Counted from the first letter of the stretch, positions 34,707 to 43,662 are shown. The stretch: 64,000 bases of DNA from Mesorhizobium sp. M2D.F.Ca.ET.226.01.1.1 (GCF_004022705.2 NZ_RZOY02000010.1:1-64000); one strand, 5' to 3'. The notes: generated by a model not told the origin, from the sequence alone. Program-made: numbers and translations.

Positions 34707-36680
34707 TCAGGCGGCCGTGCCGCTACGGGGATTGCGCAGCGGCTCGAAAATAACCTCAGCGCCGGCCGCGTCGAAGGCGAGCGCGTCGCGCATCGGCAGT
34801 GCCGGCGAGAACAGATAGCCCTGCGCGATCATGCAGCCCAGCGAGCGCAGGATCATGCGGTCGGCGTCGGTCTCGACGCCCTCGGCCATCACCTCGATGC
34901 CGAGCGTGCGGCCAAGGCCGATGACCGCCTCGACGAGCGCCTGGTCCTCGACGGATTTCGCCAGGTCGCGCACGAAATCCTTGTCGATCTTGATCTTGCG
35001 GATGCGGCTGTCCTTCAACGACACCAGCGTCGAGAAGCCGGTGCCGAAATCGTCGAGGACGATCGATATGCCGGCATCCGCCAAGCGCCCGACCTTCTCG
35101 TCGACCCGGGCGCGGTCGACCGGCGCCTCTTCGGTGATCTCGATCTCGAGCATGGCGGCCGGCACGTTCTTCGCCTTCAGGCCATCGAGTATCATGTCGT
35201 CGACATTCCCGGCCTCGAGCTCGCGCGGCGAAAGGTTCATCGCCACCCGTACATCCGAGCGCCCCTGCCGCATCAGCTCGCCGATCATGGCGCAGCAATT
35301 CAGGAACACCGTCTCGCTCAGAAGCGAAAGCAGGCCGGTCTCGCGCGCGGCGGTGACGATCTCGGGCGGCGAGATGGCGCCGTGCACATCATGATGCCAG
35401 CGCAGCAGCGCCTCGAAGCCGACGACCGCGCTGGTGTCGAGCCGCACCAGCGGCTGGAACCAGGAGCAGAGCGCGCCGCTTTCAATAGCTCCACGCAGAT
35501 CGCGCTCGATGCAGTTCTTGCGCTCCAGCGCGGCGTCGAGCCCGGCGTCGAACAGGTAATATTCGTTCCTGCCGCCGCGCTTGGCGGCATAGAGCGCGAA
35601 ATCCGCCTTGAGCAGCATCTCGGTCAGGCGCGGCTTTTCCGCCTGGTAGATGCCGATCGAAGCGCCGACGCGCACCGAGTTCAGTTCCGGATCCGGATTG
35701 GCGATGGCCGCGATGATGGCCGGCGCAAGCTCGCCCACCTGCTGCCCGGATTTTTCGGCGGAGAACAACAGCACGAACTCGTCGCCGCCGATGCGCGCGA
35801 TCGTGGCGCCCTGCGGGGCATGGGCCTCGATGCGCCGCGCTACCTTGACAAGCAAGTCGTCGCCGATGGTGTGGCCATAGGTGTCGTTGACGGATTTGAA
35901 GCCGTCGAGATCGATCAGCATGGCGACGAACGGACCGTCGGAGTGGCCGAGCTCGCGGATCGCCTGCTCCAGGCCGTGGCGGTTGAGCAGATTGGTCAGC
36001 GGGTCGCGCCTGGAGTTGCGCTCCATCTCGGCGGCGAACTCGCGCGCCTCGTATTTGAGACGGCTGGTCTCGCGGAAGCGGGATTGTCCGACCAGCGCGC
36101 TCCTGACCATGCCGGCGAGGAACATCGCGATGGTGAAGGCAAGCACGTAGTTCGCGACGCCGCCATGCGCCAGCACGCAGCCGGCGGCAATGAGCAGCGG
36201 CAAGGTGATGAAGTTGATCGAGGCCGGCGCGTAGGAAGTGCCGTAGGTGACCGAGCCGGCCGAAGCGCCGGCCAGCACGGTCAGGTAGAGCGGCGCCTCA
36301 GCCGTGGCGTATCCGTCGCTGAGCAGCGCCAGAAACGACCAGGCGATGCCCGACGCAAGCGCCAGCAGGCCATAGACGGAAAGCCGGGCGCGGACCGCCT
36401 CCGACCTGTCGTCGGCAGCGCCCGACTGCGCGATGGCCAGCACCAGACGCGCGCCGTTGATCAGGGCGATCGCGACGAACCACAGCACAGCGGCAAGGCC
36501 GCCGCCGGAGATCAGCTGCACCAGCAGGATCAGCGCCGAGAGCACCGTGCCGACGGGCATCGAGATGAAGACGCATTTGCTCAGATCGCCAAGCTGGTCG
36601 CGCAGGATGCCGGCTTCCACGGCTTCGCTCTGCCCCTCCGAAGAGGGGCCTGCAACCAGCCGCTCGTCATGCTTCGCCAT
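34707..36680 (-). CDS. Membrane-bound GGDEF-EAL protein (c-di-GMP synthase/phosphodiesterase)
   Basis: The 657-residue protein has several membrane helices in residues ~35-200, a GGDEF domain (IARIGGDEFVLLF, intact motif, residue ~310) and an EAL domain (VGFEALLRWHH with EAL; MNLSPRELEAGNVDDMI; FGTGFSTLVSLKDSRIRKIKID). Both motifs look intact, so it may be bifunctional or one domain may regulate the other. It is monocistronic with its own promoter in the 447-bp spacer upstream. In rhizobia such proteins set the switch between motility and attachment. Confidence 0.9.
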   Translation of the reverse strand: MAKHDERLVAGPSSEGQSEAVEAGILRDQLGDLSKCVFISMPVGTVLSALILLVQLISGGGLAAVLWFVAIALINGARLVLAIAQSGAADDRSEAVRARLSVYGLLALASGIAWSFLALLSDGYATAEAPLYLTVLAGASAGSVTYGTSYAPASINFITLPLLIAAGCVLAHGGVANYVLAFTIAMFLAGMVRSALVGQSRFRETSRLKYEAREFAAEMERNSRRDPLTNLLNRHGLEQAIRELGHSDGPFVAMLIDLDGFKSVNDTYGHTIGDDLLVKVARRIEAHAPQGATIARIGGDEFVLLFSAEKSGQQVGELAPAIIAAIANPDPELNSVRVGASIGIYQAEKPRLTEMLLKADFALYAAKRGGRNEYYLFDAGLDAALERKNCIERDLRGAIESGALCSWFQPLVRLDTSAVVGFEALLRWHHDVHGAISPPEIVTAARETGLLSLLSETVFLNCCAMIGELMRQGRSDVRVAMNLSPRELEAGNVDDMILDGLKAKNVPAAMLEIEITEEAPVDRARVDEKVGRLADAGISIVLDDFGTGFSTLVSLKDSRIRKIKIDKDFVRDLAKSVEDQALVEAVIGLGRTLGIEVMAEGVETDADRMILRSLGCMIAQGYLFSPALPMRDALAFDAAGAEVIFEPLRNPRSGTAA

Positions 36681-37127
36681 GCTTAACGTGGTTAGGCGAG
36701 CGGGATGAAAATCGTGTTAAGGATTCCGGCGGTTAGGGATATTTCCGCAGCGTAACAAGGCGCGCGTCCGAGCGTCGAACGCCGGCAAGCGCCTTGCCGC
36801 AAATCGCTCGCGATAATGTGTATGGCCGGCAATTCAGTCTTCGCTTATCAACGGCTGAGCATGCCATCCAAACGTCTCGGACAGCCCCGTCCGGGAAAAA
36901 CGTCTTTTTCGATGAGGCAAGGGATGGAGGGGGGACGAACATTCCGGAACAGGTCTTGATCCGCCACGGGCGGCACGTTCCGGCATCTTCAAGCACGGCA
37001 ATCAACACGGACCGCTGAGCGGAGCCGCTCCAAACGGTTATCCGCGACAACGGAGATCGGGGCGCTGTCCCGGGTTGCGTAATCGGTCGTTGGCTGCCTT
37101 GTCCTTCGATTTGAGCGGGGTCTTTGC
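36681..37127. other. Intergenic region, nothing certain
   Basis: These 447 bp lie between divergent genes (GGDEF-EAL protein and a membrane-anchored protein). The region contains GGCAAGCGCCTTGCC (36783-36797, a small hairpin) and scattered short frames with no coding character. Promoters for both neighbours are expected here. Confidence 0.4.
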
Positions 37128-37613
37128 ATGTCGCATCTTCTGTTTGTGCTGGTGCTCGCCTTCATGGCCTGGCGGTGGTTCGCCAAGGCCCAAGGCGGGG
37201 CGAAAGACATTCGGCCGGGGCGCGGCCGAGCCGCTTCGCGGCGGTCCAGCAAGGACGACGAAGGCGACGAGATCGCCGACGCCGCCAAAGCGGTCTCCAG
37301 CTTCCTCGGCGAGAAGGGTTTTCTTGGCGAAACCGGACTGCTTGGAAAAGCCGGCGGGGAACTGCTCGGCCAGGCTGTCAGCCGCGCCTTGCAGGAGTCC
37401 GGCGTCGCCGGCGAGATCGAGCGCAGAGCCGCCGAGGTCATCAAGCCGATCCGGCAGGCCAGGCAGTCTGCGAAGAAGGCGGCGGCGCAGGCGCAGGGCA
37501 AGCAGCGGGTCAAATATCTGCTCGACGGCGACGGCGGCTTTCGGCAGCGCACCGACCGCACCGCCCGGCTGCAGCAATCCTTCAGGGGCAAGGGCCTCTG
37601 CTCGCCGCGTTAG
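37128..37613 (+). CDS. Membrane-anchored basic protein of unknown function, 161 residues
   Basis: The N-terminus MSHLLFVLVLAFMAWRWFAK is a single hydrophobic anchor. A helical, Ala/Lys/Arg/Glu-rich domain follows, including the repeated FLGEKGFLGETGLLGKAGGELLGQ, then a basic tail. I know no family. Another open frame covers the same DNA but is arginine/proline-rich as shadows are. The SPFH-domain gene starts 105 bp downstream on the same strand, so it may belong to that unit. Confidence 0.55.
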   Translation: MSHLLFVLVLAFMAWRWFAKAQGGAKDIRPGRGRAASRRSSKDDEGDEIADAAKAVSSFLGEKGFLGETGLLGKAGGELLGQAVSRALQESGVAGEIERRAAEVIKPIRQARQSAKKAAAQAQGKQRVKYLLDGDGGFRQRTDRTARLQQSFRGKGLCSPR

Positions 37614-37718
37614 CGTGGCTGCCATCTTGAATCGCCTATCCGCTCCAACTCTTTGTTTTCACACCGTAAATCCATGAGGCACGCGCGGGGCGCGCCTCCA
37701 ACAAGCGAGGGAAAGACA

Positions 37719-38552
37719 ATGGCAATCACCAGACAAGTCATCACGTCGCTGCAGCGCGACGGCACGGACGCGCTCGGCACCAGGACCGTGGCGATGAAGA
37801 TCGTCGACGAGAGCATCGTTTCGGGCTCGCTGCTGACGGTCGAAAGCAACCATTTCTGCATCCTGAAGTCGCGCGGCGCGGTGCTCAACGTCTACGAGAC
37901 CGGGCAATACGCGCTGCAGACGCCGGACAAGCCGCTGGTCGGGTCTGTCGTGCAGGGCTTCTTCGGCGGATCGTCGCCCTGGGTTTACGAAGTCATCTAC
38001 ATCAACCGCTCAAAGCTGCTGGTGCGCAACGAAGGCATCGCGACCAGCGCCGAGATGGCGGAAATGTCCTATGTCGTCGACTACTACATCCACATCGACA
38101 GCAAGGAAGAGGCGCTCGACCTCATCACCCACATGCCTTTCGCCGGCGCGGTGATCGACACCAAGGAAATCGCCGACTATGCCGGGCCGGCGATCGAACA
38201 GGCGATCAACCAGATCATCCAGATCACCAAGATGGAGAACGTCAACGAGCGGATCAGCGACGTGCGCGAGGCGGTGAAGGCGCACTTGACCGACTTCCTG
38301 AAGGTCTACGGCATCATGCTCAACGACCTCAAGGTGCTGATAATGCCGCGCGACGAGCGCATGCGCGAGCTGATCTCGCTGCAGGCGATCGGCCTCAGCC
38401 CGATCGAAGCCGTTCGCTATTACCTGGCCTTGCGCATGGCCGACAAAGGCCTGGTCTCGGCGCCCAACGCGGCGGCCGGCGTGCCGTTCCAGATCGGCGG
38501 CCAGCCGACGGGCTTCTATCCGCTCGGCGATGAAGTGGGCGCGACAAGATGA
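37719..38552 (+). CDS. SPFH/band-7-like protein
   Basis: The 277-residue protein is all-beta at its start (MAITRQVITSLQRDGTDALG). Its central segment has SPFH character (PLVGSVVQGFFGGSSPWVYEVIYINRSKLLV, then VDYYIHIDSKEEALDLITHM) and a helix IEQAINQIIQITKMENVNER. Lacking a hydrophobic anchor, it may join membranes peripherally or through a partner. Its start follows GAGGGAAAGACA. The next gene overlaps its stop codon (ATGA), making a two-gene operon. The family is a distant SPFH branch; the cellular role is unknown. Confidence 0.72.
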   Translation: MAITRQVITSLQRDGTDALGTRTVAMKIVDESIVSGSLLTVESNHFCILKSRGAVLNVYETGQYALQTPDKPLVGSVVQGFFGGSSPWVYEVIYINRSKLLVRNEGIATSAEMAEMSYVVDYYIHIDSKEEALDLITHMPFAGAVIDTKEIADYAGPAIEQAINQIIQITKMENVNERISDVREAVKAHLTDFLKVYGIMLNDLKVLIMPRDERMRELISLQAIGLSPIEAVRYYLALRMADKGLVSAPNAAAGVPFQIGGQPTGFYPLGDEVGATR

Positions 38553-39085
38553 GCCGCTTCTACGAGGCCGGGCCGCTCGCGCAGGTCGGGATCAACCTGT
38601 TCTACGGCTATGGCTATAATTTCTACCGCCAGGAAAACCAGCTCAGGGCGGACGACCAGCGTGTGCGCCAGATGGCGTGCTCGCTGCTCGGCCGGGCGCG
38701 AGCGGCGATCGATGAGGCCGAGAGCCGCTACCGGCGCGAGAACATCCCGACGCCGACGCGGGCCAATCCGTTCCCCGATCCGGCGGTCGTCGCCAGCGCC
38801 CAGGCGCTGGAGCGGCTGGGGCGCGACGTCGGCGGGCTCGAAGGCCTGATCCGCCACCAGCCGGTGCCGGAGAACGACCGCATGGCGCAGCGCTACCGGC
38901 TGGAGGCCGCAACGCTCGTCACGCTCGCCGAAAAGGACGCGGTGCTGGTCGGCCAGGCGGAGCTGCTGCGCTCGCTGGTCGAGGGCGTCGCGGGCGAAGC
39001 GATCCTGGCCAACAAAAGCGAGATCGAGACCGGCATCGCCGCCATCGCGGCGACATTGCGCGACCGGCAGACGTTTTTGCTTTGA
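38549..39085 (+). CDS. Unknown partner of the SPFH-like protein, 178 residues
   Basis: The protein starts MSRFYEAGPLAQVGINLFYG and has an aromatic Gly/Tyr segment (GYGYNFYRQENQ) before a long helical part with Arg-rich heptads (VRQMACSLLGRARAAIDEAE; ALERLGRDVGGLEGLI). No signal peptide is present. Translation is coupled to the SPFH gene through ATGA overlap. The pair probably forms one complex. No family is recognised. Confidence 0.65.
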   Translation: MSRFYEAGPLAQVGINLFYGYGYNFYRQENQLRADDQRVRQMACSLLGRARAAIDEAESRYRRENIPTPTRANPFPDPAVVASAQALERLGRDVGGLEGLIRHQPVPENDRMAQRYRLEAATLVTLAEKDAVLVGQAELLRSLVEGVAGEAILANKSEIETGIAAIAATLRDRQTFLL

Positions 39086-39140
39086 GATCGGTGGCGGGGC
39101 CGCCACAAAGACCACTCGATCGGTAGCGTCGCCATCCGGG

Positions 39141-40046
39141 CTACAGTTCGTCGCGGACAAAATTGCCGGCGCTCGCAAGGGCGCGGCGACCGGCACTCAA
39201 TTGCGCATTCCAGACCGGCCAGGCGTGGATCATGTGCGGCCAGATCTCGAGGCGAACCTTGACGTCGGCCGCGCCGGCGGCCTCGGCGAGCCGCGTCGCA
39301 TCCGACAGCAGCGTCTCGGCGGAGCCGACCTGGATCAGCATTGGAGGAAAACCGCTCAGATTTGCATATAGGGGCGAGATCAGCGGATCACGGCGGTCAA
39401 CGTCACCGGGAACATAGGCGCTCGCCAGTTCCTCCAGATATGCGCGGTGAATGATGGGATCGATTGCTTCCTTGGTCGCCAGGGTGGCGCCGGACATCGA
39501 GAGGTCCGTCCAGGGCGAGACCAGCCAAAGACGGCACGGCAGCCGCTCGCCCGCCGCGCGCAACCTGCCGACCAGTGACAGGCTGAGATTGCCGCCGGCG
39601 CTGTCTCCGCCGACCACGATACGATCCGGAACGACGCCTTGCCGGGCAACGAAGCGCCATGCCGCGAGCGCGTCTTCGTGCTGCGCGGGAAATGGATGTT
39701 CCGGCGCGCGTCGATAGTCGATCGCCAGCGTGCGCATTCCCATTGCACGGCCGGCCTCGGTCACCATTCGACGATGGCTCTTGATCGAGCCGGAGCAGTA
39801 TCCGCCACCGTGGAAGAAGAGCAGCACCTTGTCCTTGTCATTTCCAGGCGCCAGAGACCACTCCGCGGCGAGGCCGTCGAAGACCACCGCCTCGCATCGT
39901 ATATCGCCCGCAACCGGCCACGACGAGCCGACCTCGTTGAGCCGCGCCCGCCGTTCGTCCCAGCCCACCGGACGCGGCCTCGACGCGAGCAGGGCGCGGA
40001 TGGCGCCAATCTCCGTCAGATCGAGTTGTTCTTCCGCGTCACCCAT
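39141..40046 (-). CDS. HSL-type alpha/beta hydrolase (esterase)
   Basis: The 301-residue enzyme has the oxyanion-hole HGGGYCSGS at about residue 79-87, the nucleophile GDSAGGNLSLSL, the acid in the DRRDPLISPLYANL region and the histidine in HMIHAWPVW. These are the hormone-sensitive-lipase family signatures of short-chain ester hydrolases. It is cytosolic. The 5' end faces a decayed family A repeat. Substrate not predictable. Confidence 0.9.
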   Translation of the reverse strand: MGDAEEQLDLTEIGAIRALLASRPRPVGWDERRARLNEVGSSWPVAGDIRCEAVVFDGLAAEWSLAPGNDKDKVLLFFHGGGYCSGSIKSHRRMVTEAGRAMGMRTLAIDYRRAPEHPFPAQHEDALAAWRFVARQGVVPDRIVVGGDSAGGNLSLSLVGRLRAAGERLPCRLWLVSPWTDLSMSGATLATKEAIDPIIHRAYLEELASAYVPGDVDRRDPLISPLYANLSGFPPMLIQVGSAETLLSDATRLAEAAGAADVKVRLEIWPHMIHAWPVWNAQLSAGRRALASAGNFVRDEL

Positions 40047-40078
40047 TTGCTTTCCCCGGTTCGAAGTCAGCTGGCGGG

Positions 40079-40170
40079 GCGGAGCGGTTCACCGCTCGCG
40101 AAAACTCCGCTCGATCTCTTTTTTACGCAATCGCAGACGGAAAACCTATCGCGTTTCCCGGATCGTCGTC
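40079..40170. repeat. Decayed palindromic element, family A (copy 3)
   Basis: The unit GCGGAGCGGTTCACCGCTCGCG and the core TTTTTTACGCAATCG with GACGGAAAACC match copy 2 at 17711-17815, but the right arm is disrupted (CGCGTTTCCCGGATCG). Its right part overlaps the 3' end of a small minus-strand gene at 40146. Confidence 0.55.
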
Positions 40171-40298
40171 GAGTTGCTGGATGACGGAGAGGGTTCCGCC
40201 GGCCCTGGCCGCCTGCCGAGATCCTGAAGCGTCGCCTCCGCCTGGTTCTTCTTCGCTTTCGCCGAGTCCAGCGGCGACCGCTCCTCGGCCCGCGTCAC
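40146..40298 (-). CDS. Small hydrophilic peptide, 50 residues, GTG start
   Basis: A frame from GTG 40298 to TAG 40146-40148 starts VTRAEERSPLDSAKAKKNQA and ends with a Ser/Thr-rich tail. GGAGGGTCAAAC sits before the GTG as a good ribosome site. The composition is lysine/alanine-rich at its start and proline/serine-rich later. The end lies in the decayed palindromic repeat. Coding status is plausible but unproven. Confidence 0.4.
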   Translation of the reverse strand: MTRAEERSPLDSAKAKKNQAEATLQDLGRRPGPAEPSPSSSNSTTIRETR

Positions 40299-40357
40299 GT
40301 TTGACCCTCCAAAGGTGTGGAATGTAAGGATGGCTCCGGCTCGGCAGGAGGATCGGC

Positions 40358-40777
40358 ATGGGTCTCGACATAGTGGTTTTCAAAAGTCTCTCAGCGATGG
40401 AACGGGAATTTCCAGGTTATCGCTTCGGGCGGGAGCCGATGACGGGCGAATGTTGGGTCATCTACCCTGAGGGCATTAATCTGGATTGGGACGCTGTCAC
40501 AGTGCGCTCGTGGCGCGTCGGAAACATCATGCACGTCGCCGCACTCCGGGACGCGATTGCCGACCGTCTCGGCGAAGGGTCGCGTTTGGAACGGATCGTC
40601 CTCTATTCCGGCAGCCACACCGGCGATGCAATCGAAGAGCCGAGCTTTGTCGAACTCGAAGCCGAATTGAAGCTCATCGAATCCGACCCCGACCCATGGG
40701 TGAGGGAATTCGCCGATGGCCTAGCGGAATTGATCGGCATGGCACGGCGCGAGAAAAACCCTATCGTGTTTGTGTGA
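40358..40777 (+). CDS. Unknown protein, 139 residues (possible immunity-protein-like fold)
   Basis: The protein starts MGLDIVVFKSLSAMEREFPG and contains MHVAALRDAIADRL, RIVLYSGSHTGDAI, and FVELEAELKLIESDP. The alternation resembles the Imm70-like family, but the match is by eye and weak. No toxin gene is nearby. GGCAGGAGGATCGGC upstream of ATG 40358 supports the start. Cytosolic. Confidence 0.55.
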   Translation: MGLDIVVFKSLSAMEREFPGYRFGREPMTGECWVIYPEGINLDWDAVTVRSWRVGNIMHVAALRDAIADRLGEGSRLERIVLYSGSHTGDAIEEPSFVELEAELKLIESDPDPWVREFADGLAELIGMARREKNPIVFV

Positions 40778-40805
40778 CCCGTAAGCCCTAGCGGAGCTCC
40801 AACCC

Positions 40806-41957
40806 ATGACCCTGACCAACCGCGACCTCATCGAGCTCACCGAATGGCGGCGCAAGCTGCACCGGCAGCCGGAGATTTCAAATGAGGAAGAAAAGACCGC
40901 CAGGGAAGTAGTGGACTTCCTCGCCGACACGGCGCCGGACAAGGTGCTGACGGGCCTGGGCGGGCATGGCGTGGCGGCGATCTATGACAGCGGCCAGGCC
41001 GGGCCGACGGTGCTGTTCCGCTCCGAGCTCGACGCTTTGCCGATCGAGGAGCTTTCGGGCGTCGCGCATGCCTCTGAGGTGCCGGGCAAGTCGCATATGT
41101 GCGGGCATGACGGGCACACCGCGATCCTGGCCGCACTTGGCCGCCAGTTCGGGCGCGACCGGCCGGCGCGCGGCCGCGTGGTGCTGATGTTTCAACCGGC
41201 CGAGGAAACCGGCAATGGCGCGGCCGGCGTCGTTGCCGATCCGCGCTTTGCCGAGATCGCGCCGGACTTCGCGTTTTCGCTGCACAATCTGCCGGGCGTC
41301 CCGTTCGGCGAGGCGCGGCTCAAGGCCGGCACCGTCAACTGCGCCTCGCGCGGCATGCGCATCGTGCTCGAAGGCAAGACGGCGCATTCCTCGATGCCCG
41401 AGACCGGCATCTCGCCGATGCCGGCGGTGAGCGAGCTGATGCCGGCGCTGCCCGCGCTCGGGCGCGGCACTTTCGCCGACGACGATTTCAGCATGGTGAC
41501 CGTCACCCATTGTTCGATGGGCGAAGCAGTTTTCGGCATCGCGCCGGGCTATGCGGAAGTGTGGGCGACGCTGCGCACGAGGCGCGACGAACGCATGGCC
41601 GAATTGGTCGCCGCGGCCGAAGCGCTCGCGGCAGAAATCGCCGCCAGGCATGGCCTCAGCGTGCGCTTCGACTACCACGAGATCTTCGTCGCCAGCGTCA
41701 ACGCGCCGGACGCGGTCGAGCATCTCAACCGAGCGCTCGACGAGGAAGGCGTTTCGCGCAGCGAGGAGACGCTGCCGATGCGCGCCTCGGAGGATTTCGG
41801 CATTTTCGGTCACAGCGCCAAGTCGGCGATGTTCTTCCTCGGCGCCGGCGAAAAGCACCCGTCGCTGCACAACCCCGACTATGATTTTCCGGACGATCTG
41901 ATCCCGATCGGCTCGCGGATTTTCATGCGCACGGCGCGCAATTTGCTGGGTGAGTGA
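40806..41957 (+). CDS. M20-family amidohydrolase (N-acyl amino acid / hippurate hydrolase type)
   Basis: The 383-residue enzyme has the M20D pattern: WRRKLHRQPEIS, FRSELDALPIEE, GHDGHTAILAALGR (metal ligands), QPAEETGNGA (catalytic Glu region), and a C-terminal ASEDFG with FLGAGEKHPSLHNPDYDF. The dimerisation domain is intact between. Members hydrolyse N-acyl amino acids, indole-3-acetyl amino acids or similar; which one is unknown. The 3-methyladenine glycosylase gene starts within its last codons. Confidence 0.9.
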   Translation: MTLTNRDLIELTEWRRKLHRQPEISNEEEKTAREVVDFLADTAPDKVLTGLGGHGVAAIYDSGQAGPTVLFRSELDALPIEELSGVAHASEVPGKSHMCGHDGHTAILAALGRQFGRDRPARGRVVLMFQPAEETGNGAAGVVADPRFAEIAPDFAFSLHNLPGVPFGEARLKAGTVNCASRGMRIVLEGKTAHSSMPETGISPMPAVSELMPALPALGRGTFADDDFSMVTVTHCSMGEAVFGIAPGYAEVWATLRTRRDERMAELVAAAEALAAEIAARHGLSVRFDYHEIFVASVNAPDAVEHLNRALDEEGVSRSEETLPMRASEDFGIFGHSAKSAMFFLGAGEKHPSLHNPDYDFPDDLIPIGSRIFMRTARNLLGE

Positions 41958-42546
41958 CCGTCAGCGATGGCCTGCGCGATCGACCGCCATGCCGCCTGAT
42001 GCCGGCGCCGATTTCTTCACCCGCGATGCCGTTGTCGTGGCGCGCGCGCTGATCGGCGCCACGCTTGCGCTCGCCGGCGTCGGCGGCATCATTGTCGAGA
42101 CCGAGGCCTACCGGCCCGACGATCCCGCCTCGCATGCCTATCGCGGCCGCACGCCGCGCAACGCGCCGATGTATGGCGCGCCCGGCACGGCTTACGTCTA
42201 CCGGTCCTACGGCCTGCATTGGTGCCTGAACGCGGTGTGCATGCCGGGCAGCGCCGTGCTGATCCGCGCGATCCAGCCGCTATCCGGCATTGCCGCGATG
42301 CGCGACAGACGCGGCACGGATGACGAACGGCTGCTCTGTTCGGGCCCCGGCAAGCTCTGCCAGGCTCTGGGCATCGACGCCTCGCACAATCGGCTGGCGC
42401 TGACCGCGCCGCCCTTCGAATTCGCGCCATCGCGGACCGATCCGGCCGCGATCGTCAGCGGACGCAGGATCGGCCTTACCAAGGCGGTGGACTTCGAGTG
42501 GCGGTTTGGGCTTGGCGGATCGGCCTATCTCAGCCGGAAATTCTGA
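41950..42546 (+). CDS. DNA-3-methyladenine (alkylpurine) glycosylase, AAG/MPG family
   Basis: The 198-residue protein has the AAG hallmarks: FFTRDAVVVARALIGATL, GGIIVETEAYRPDDPASHAYRG (catalytic Glu in ETEAY), NAPMYGAPGTAYVYRSYGLHWC, and GPGKLCQALGID. It excises alkylated purines in base-excision repair. The GTG 41950 start overlaps the M20 stop; ATG 41989 (MPPDAGADFF) is an alternative giving a length closer to the family. It probably shares a transcript with the M20 gene. Confidence 0.93.
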   Translation: MSDRQRWPARSTAMPPDAGADFFTRDAVVVARALIGATLALAGVGGIIVETEAYRPDDPASHAYRGRTPRNAPMYGAPGTAYVYRSYGLHWCLNAVCMPGSAVLIRAIQPLSGIAAMRDRRGTDDERLLCSGPGKLCQALGIDASHNRLALTAPPFEFAPSRTDPAAIVSGRRIGLTKAVDFEWRFGLGGSAYLSRKF

Positions 42547-42624
42547 GCGGGGCCATATCCGTTCCCCTTCATGGATCATTCGCGGCGAGCGCGCGTTTCG
42601 AGACAGGTATCGGAGGAACGGACG

Positions 42625-42936
42625 ATGGCGAACGACAAATACGAACGCATCCAACGCCGCGCCTATGAAATCTGGCAACGGAGCGGCGAGCCGGGTGGCC
42701 AGCACGAGGAACACTGGCATCAGGCCCGCGAAGAAATCGAGCGCGAGGTCAAGGGCGGGGACAAGGGGCTGGGCGAACAGCCGGGCGCCGCGTTGCCCGG
42801 CGCGGTGACGATACCGGCCGGCCAACCGGACCCGTTGGCGGCCGAGGCGCTGGCGCGTAAGGCGATGGGCAACCGGCCTGAAGGGCCGCCCGCCGACGAT
42901 CCGGCGCCGACGAAGGGCAGCCGCCGCAAAGGCTGA
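42625..42936 (+). CDS. DUF2934 protein, 103 residues
   Basis: Residues 1-40 carry the DUF2934 signature (MANDKYERIQRRAYEIWQRS with GGQHEEHWHQAREEIE). The remainder is disordered, rich in Gly, Pro, Ala and Lys (GQPDPLAAEALARKAMGNRPE...KGSRRKG). DUF2934 proteins are frequent in rhizobia and of unknown function. GGAGGAACGGACG precedes ATG 42625. A second DUF2934 gene is at 58331. Confidence 0.88.
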   Translation: MANDKYERIQRRAYEIWQRSGEPGGQHEEHWHQAREEIEREVKGGDKGLGEQPGAALPGAVTIPAGQPDPLAAEALARKAMGNRPEGPPADDPAPTKGSRRKG

Positions 42937-43027
42937 GGCCGGTCACATTCAATGTCGAACAGCTGTGGACGAGACTTTTCTCGCCAGGCGAACCCGCGGA
43001 CGGATCGGCCCATGTCAGCCGCGGGTT

Positions 43028-43342
43028 CTAGACCTCGCGGCTGTCGAAAATAAACATCTGAACGCCCGACTTGTCGGGCGCGTAGAGCCGGCGATCGGCC
43101 CCGGCGGCTTTTCCCTCCGGGCTCGCGAAACCCTTCTTCATGGCGTCGAGATCGTCGAAATGAAGCGTCCCGATCAGGTAGACGTCGGACGGTCCGGCGA
43201 GCACCGTGATCGGCCCCTGGCTGACCTCGTATTTCCTCAGGCCCGGAATCTTCTTGGCCAGCGGTATATGCGTCTCGAAATAGTGCTTGTCGAACGCCTT
43301 CGCGTCGGCAGGCTGCTTGTAGATGACGACCATTCCAGCCAT
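43028..43342 (-). CDS. EthD-family dimeric alpha/beta-barrel protein
   Basis: The 104-residue protein starts MAGMVVIYKQPADAKAFDKH and continues YFETHIPLAKKIPGLRKYEV, the conserved EthD pattern. The middle GTLHFDDLDAMKKGFASPEG also matches. EthD proteins assist cytochrome P450 systems or handle ether and ketone substrates, but most are uncharacterised. AAAAGGAGAGCCGC precedes ATG 43342. Cytosolic, single gene. Confidence 0.88.
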   Translation of the reverse strand: MAGMVVIYKQPADAKAFDKHYFETHIPLAKKIPGLRKYEVSQGPITVLAGPSDVYLIGTLHFDDLDAMKKGFASPEGKAAGADRRLYAPDKSGVQMFIFDSREV

Positions 43343-43482
43343 TGCGGCTCTCCTTTTCGTTGCGGACGAACCAAGGACGAAACGGCGGGTGGAAACGGAA
43401 CGAGAGGTTGAAAAAATTTCGGGAGCGCAGAGGGACGATGATAGGCGACAGGTCCGCTCCACCTGCCTGTTGCCGCCGGTAG

Positions 43483-43662
43483 TGCCTCACAACTTTCATC
43501 AAAATGCACAAGACGCTGAAAATGACCCCCGCAATGGCCGCTGGCGTGTCCAAGACGCGCTGGTCTATGGATGACCTTTGCGAGAAGATGGACATTGTTG
43601 CGCCGAAGCCGGGCAAGCGTGGTCCCTATGAAATGCCGAGTGATGGCGGCGCTCAGGCTTAA
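43483..43662 (+). pseudogene. C-terminal fragment of an IS transposase (remnant)
   Basis: A plus-strand frame from 43483 ends at TAA 43660-43662. It encodes MHKTLKMTPAMAAGVSKTRW and then SMDDLCEKMDIVAPKPGKRG with PYEMPSDGGAQA. The pattern HKTL..TPAMAAGV....W......APKPGKRGPY is the C-terminus of a family of rhizobial IS-type transposases. The N-terminal and catalytic parts are absent, so it is an immobile remnant. It lies between the EthD gene and the secreted CCG-DC protein gene, whose AT-rich promoter follows. Confidence 0.75.

Noticed and set aside
34527..36686. 719-residue open frame antisense to the GGDEF-EAL gene
   Set aside because: It covers the GGDEF and EAL motifs of the opposite strand exactly and has shadow-like composition.
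37075..37677. 200-residue plus-strand frame over the membrane-anchored protein gene
   Set aside because: It is rich in Arg, Pro and Ser without a hydrophobic anchor. The frame starting at 37128 has a membrane helix and better composition.
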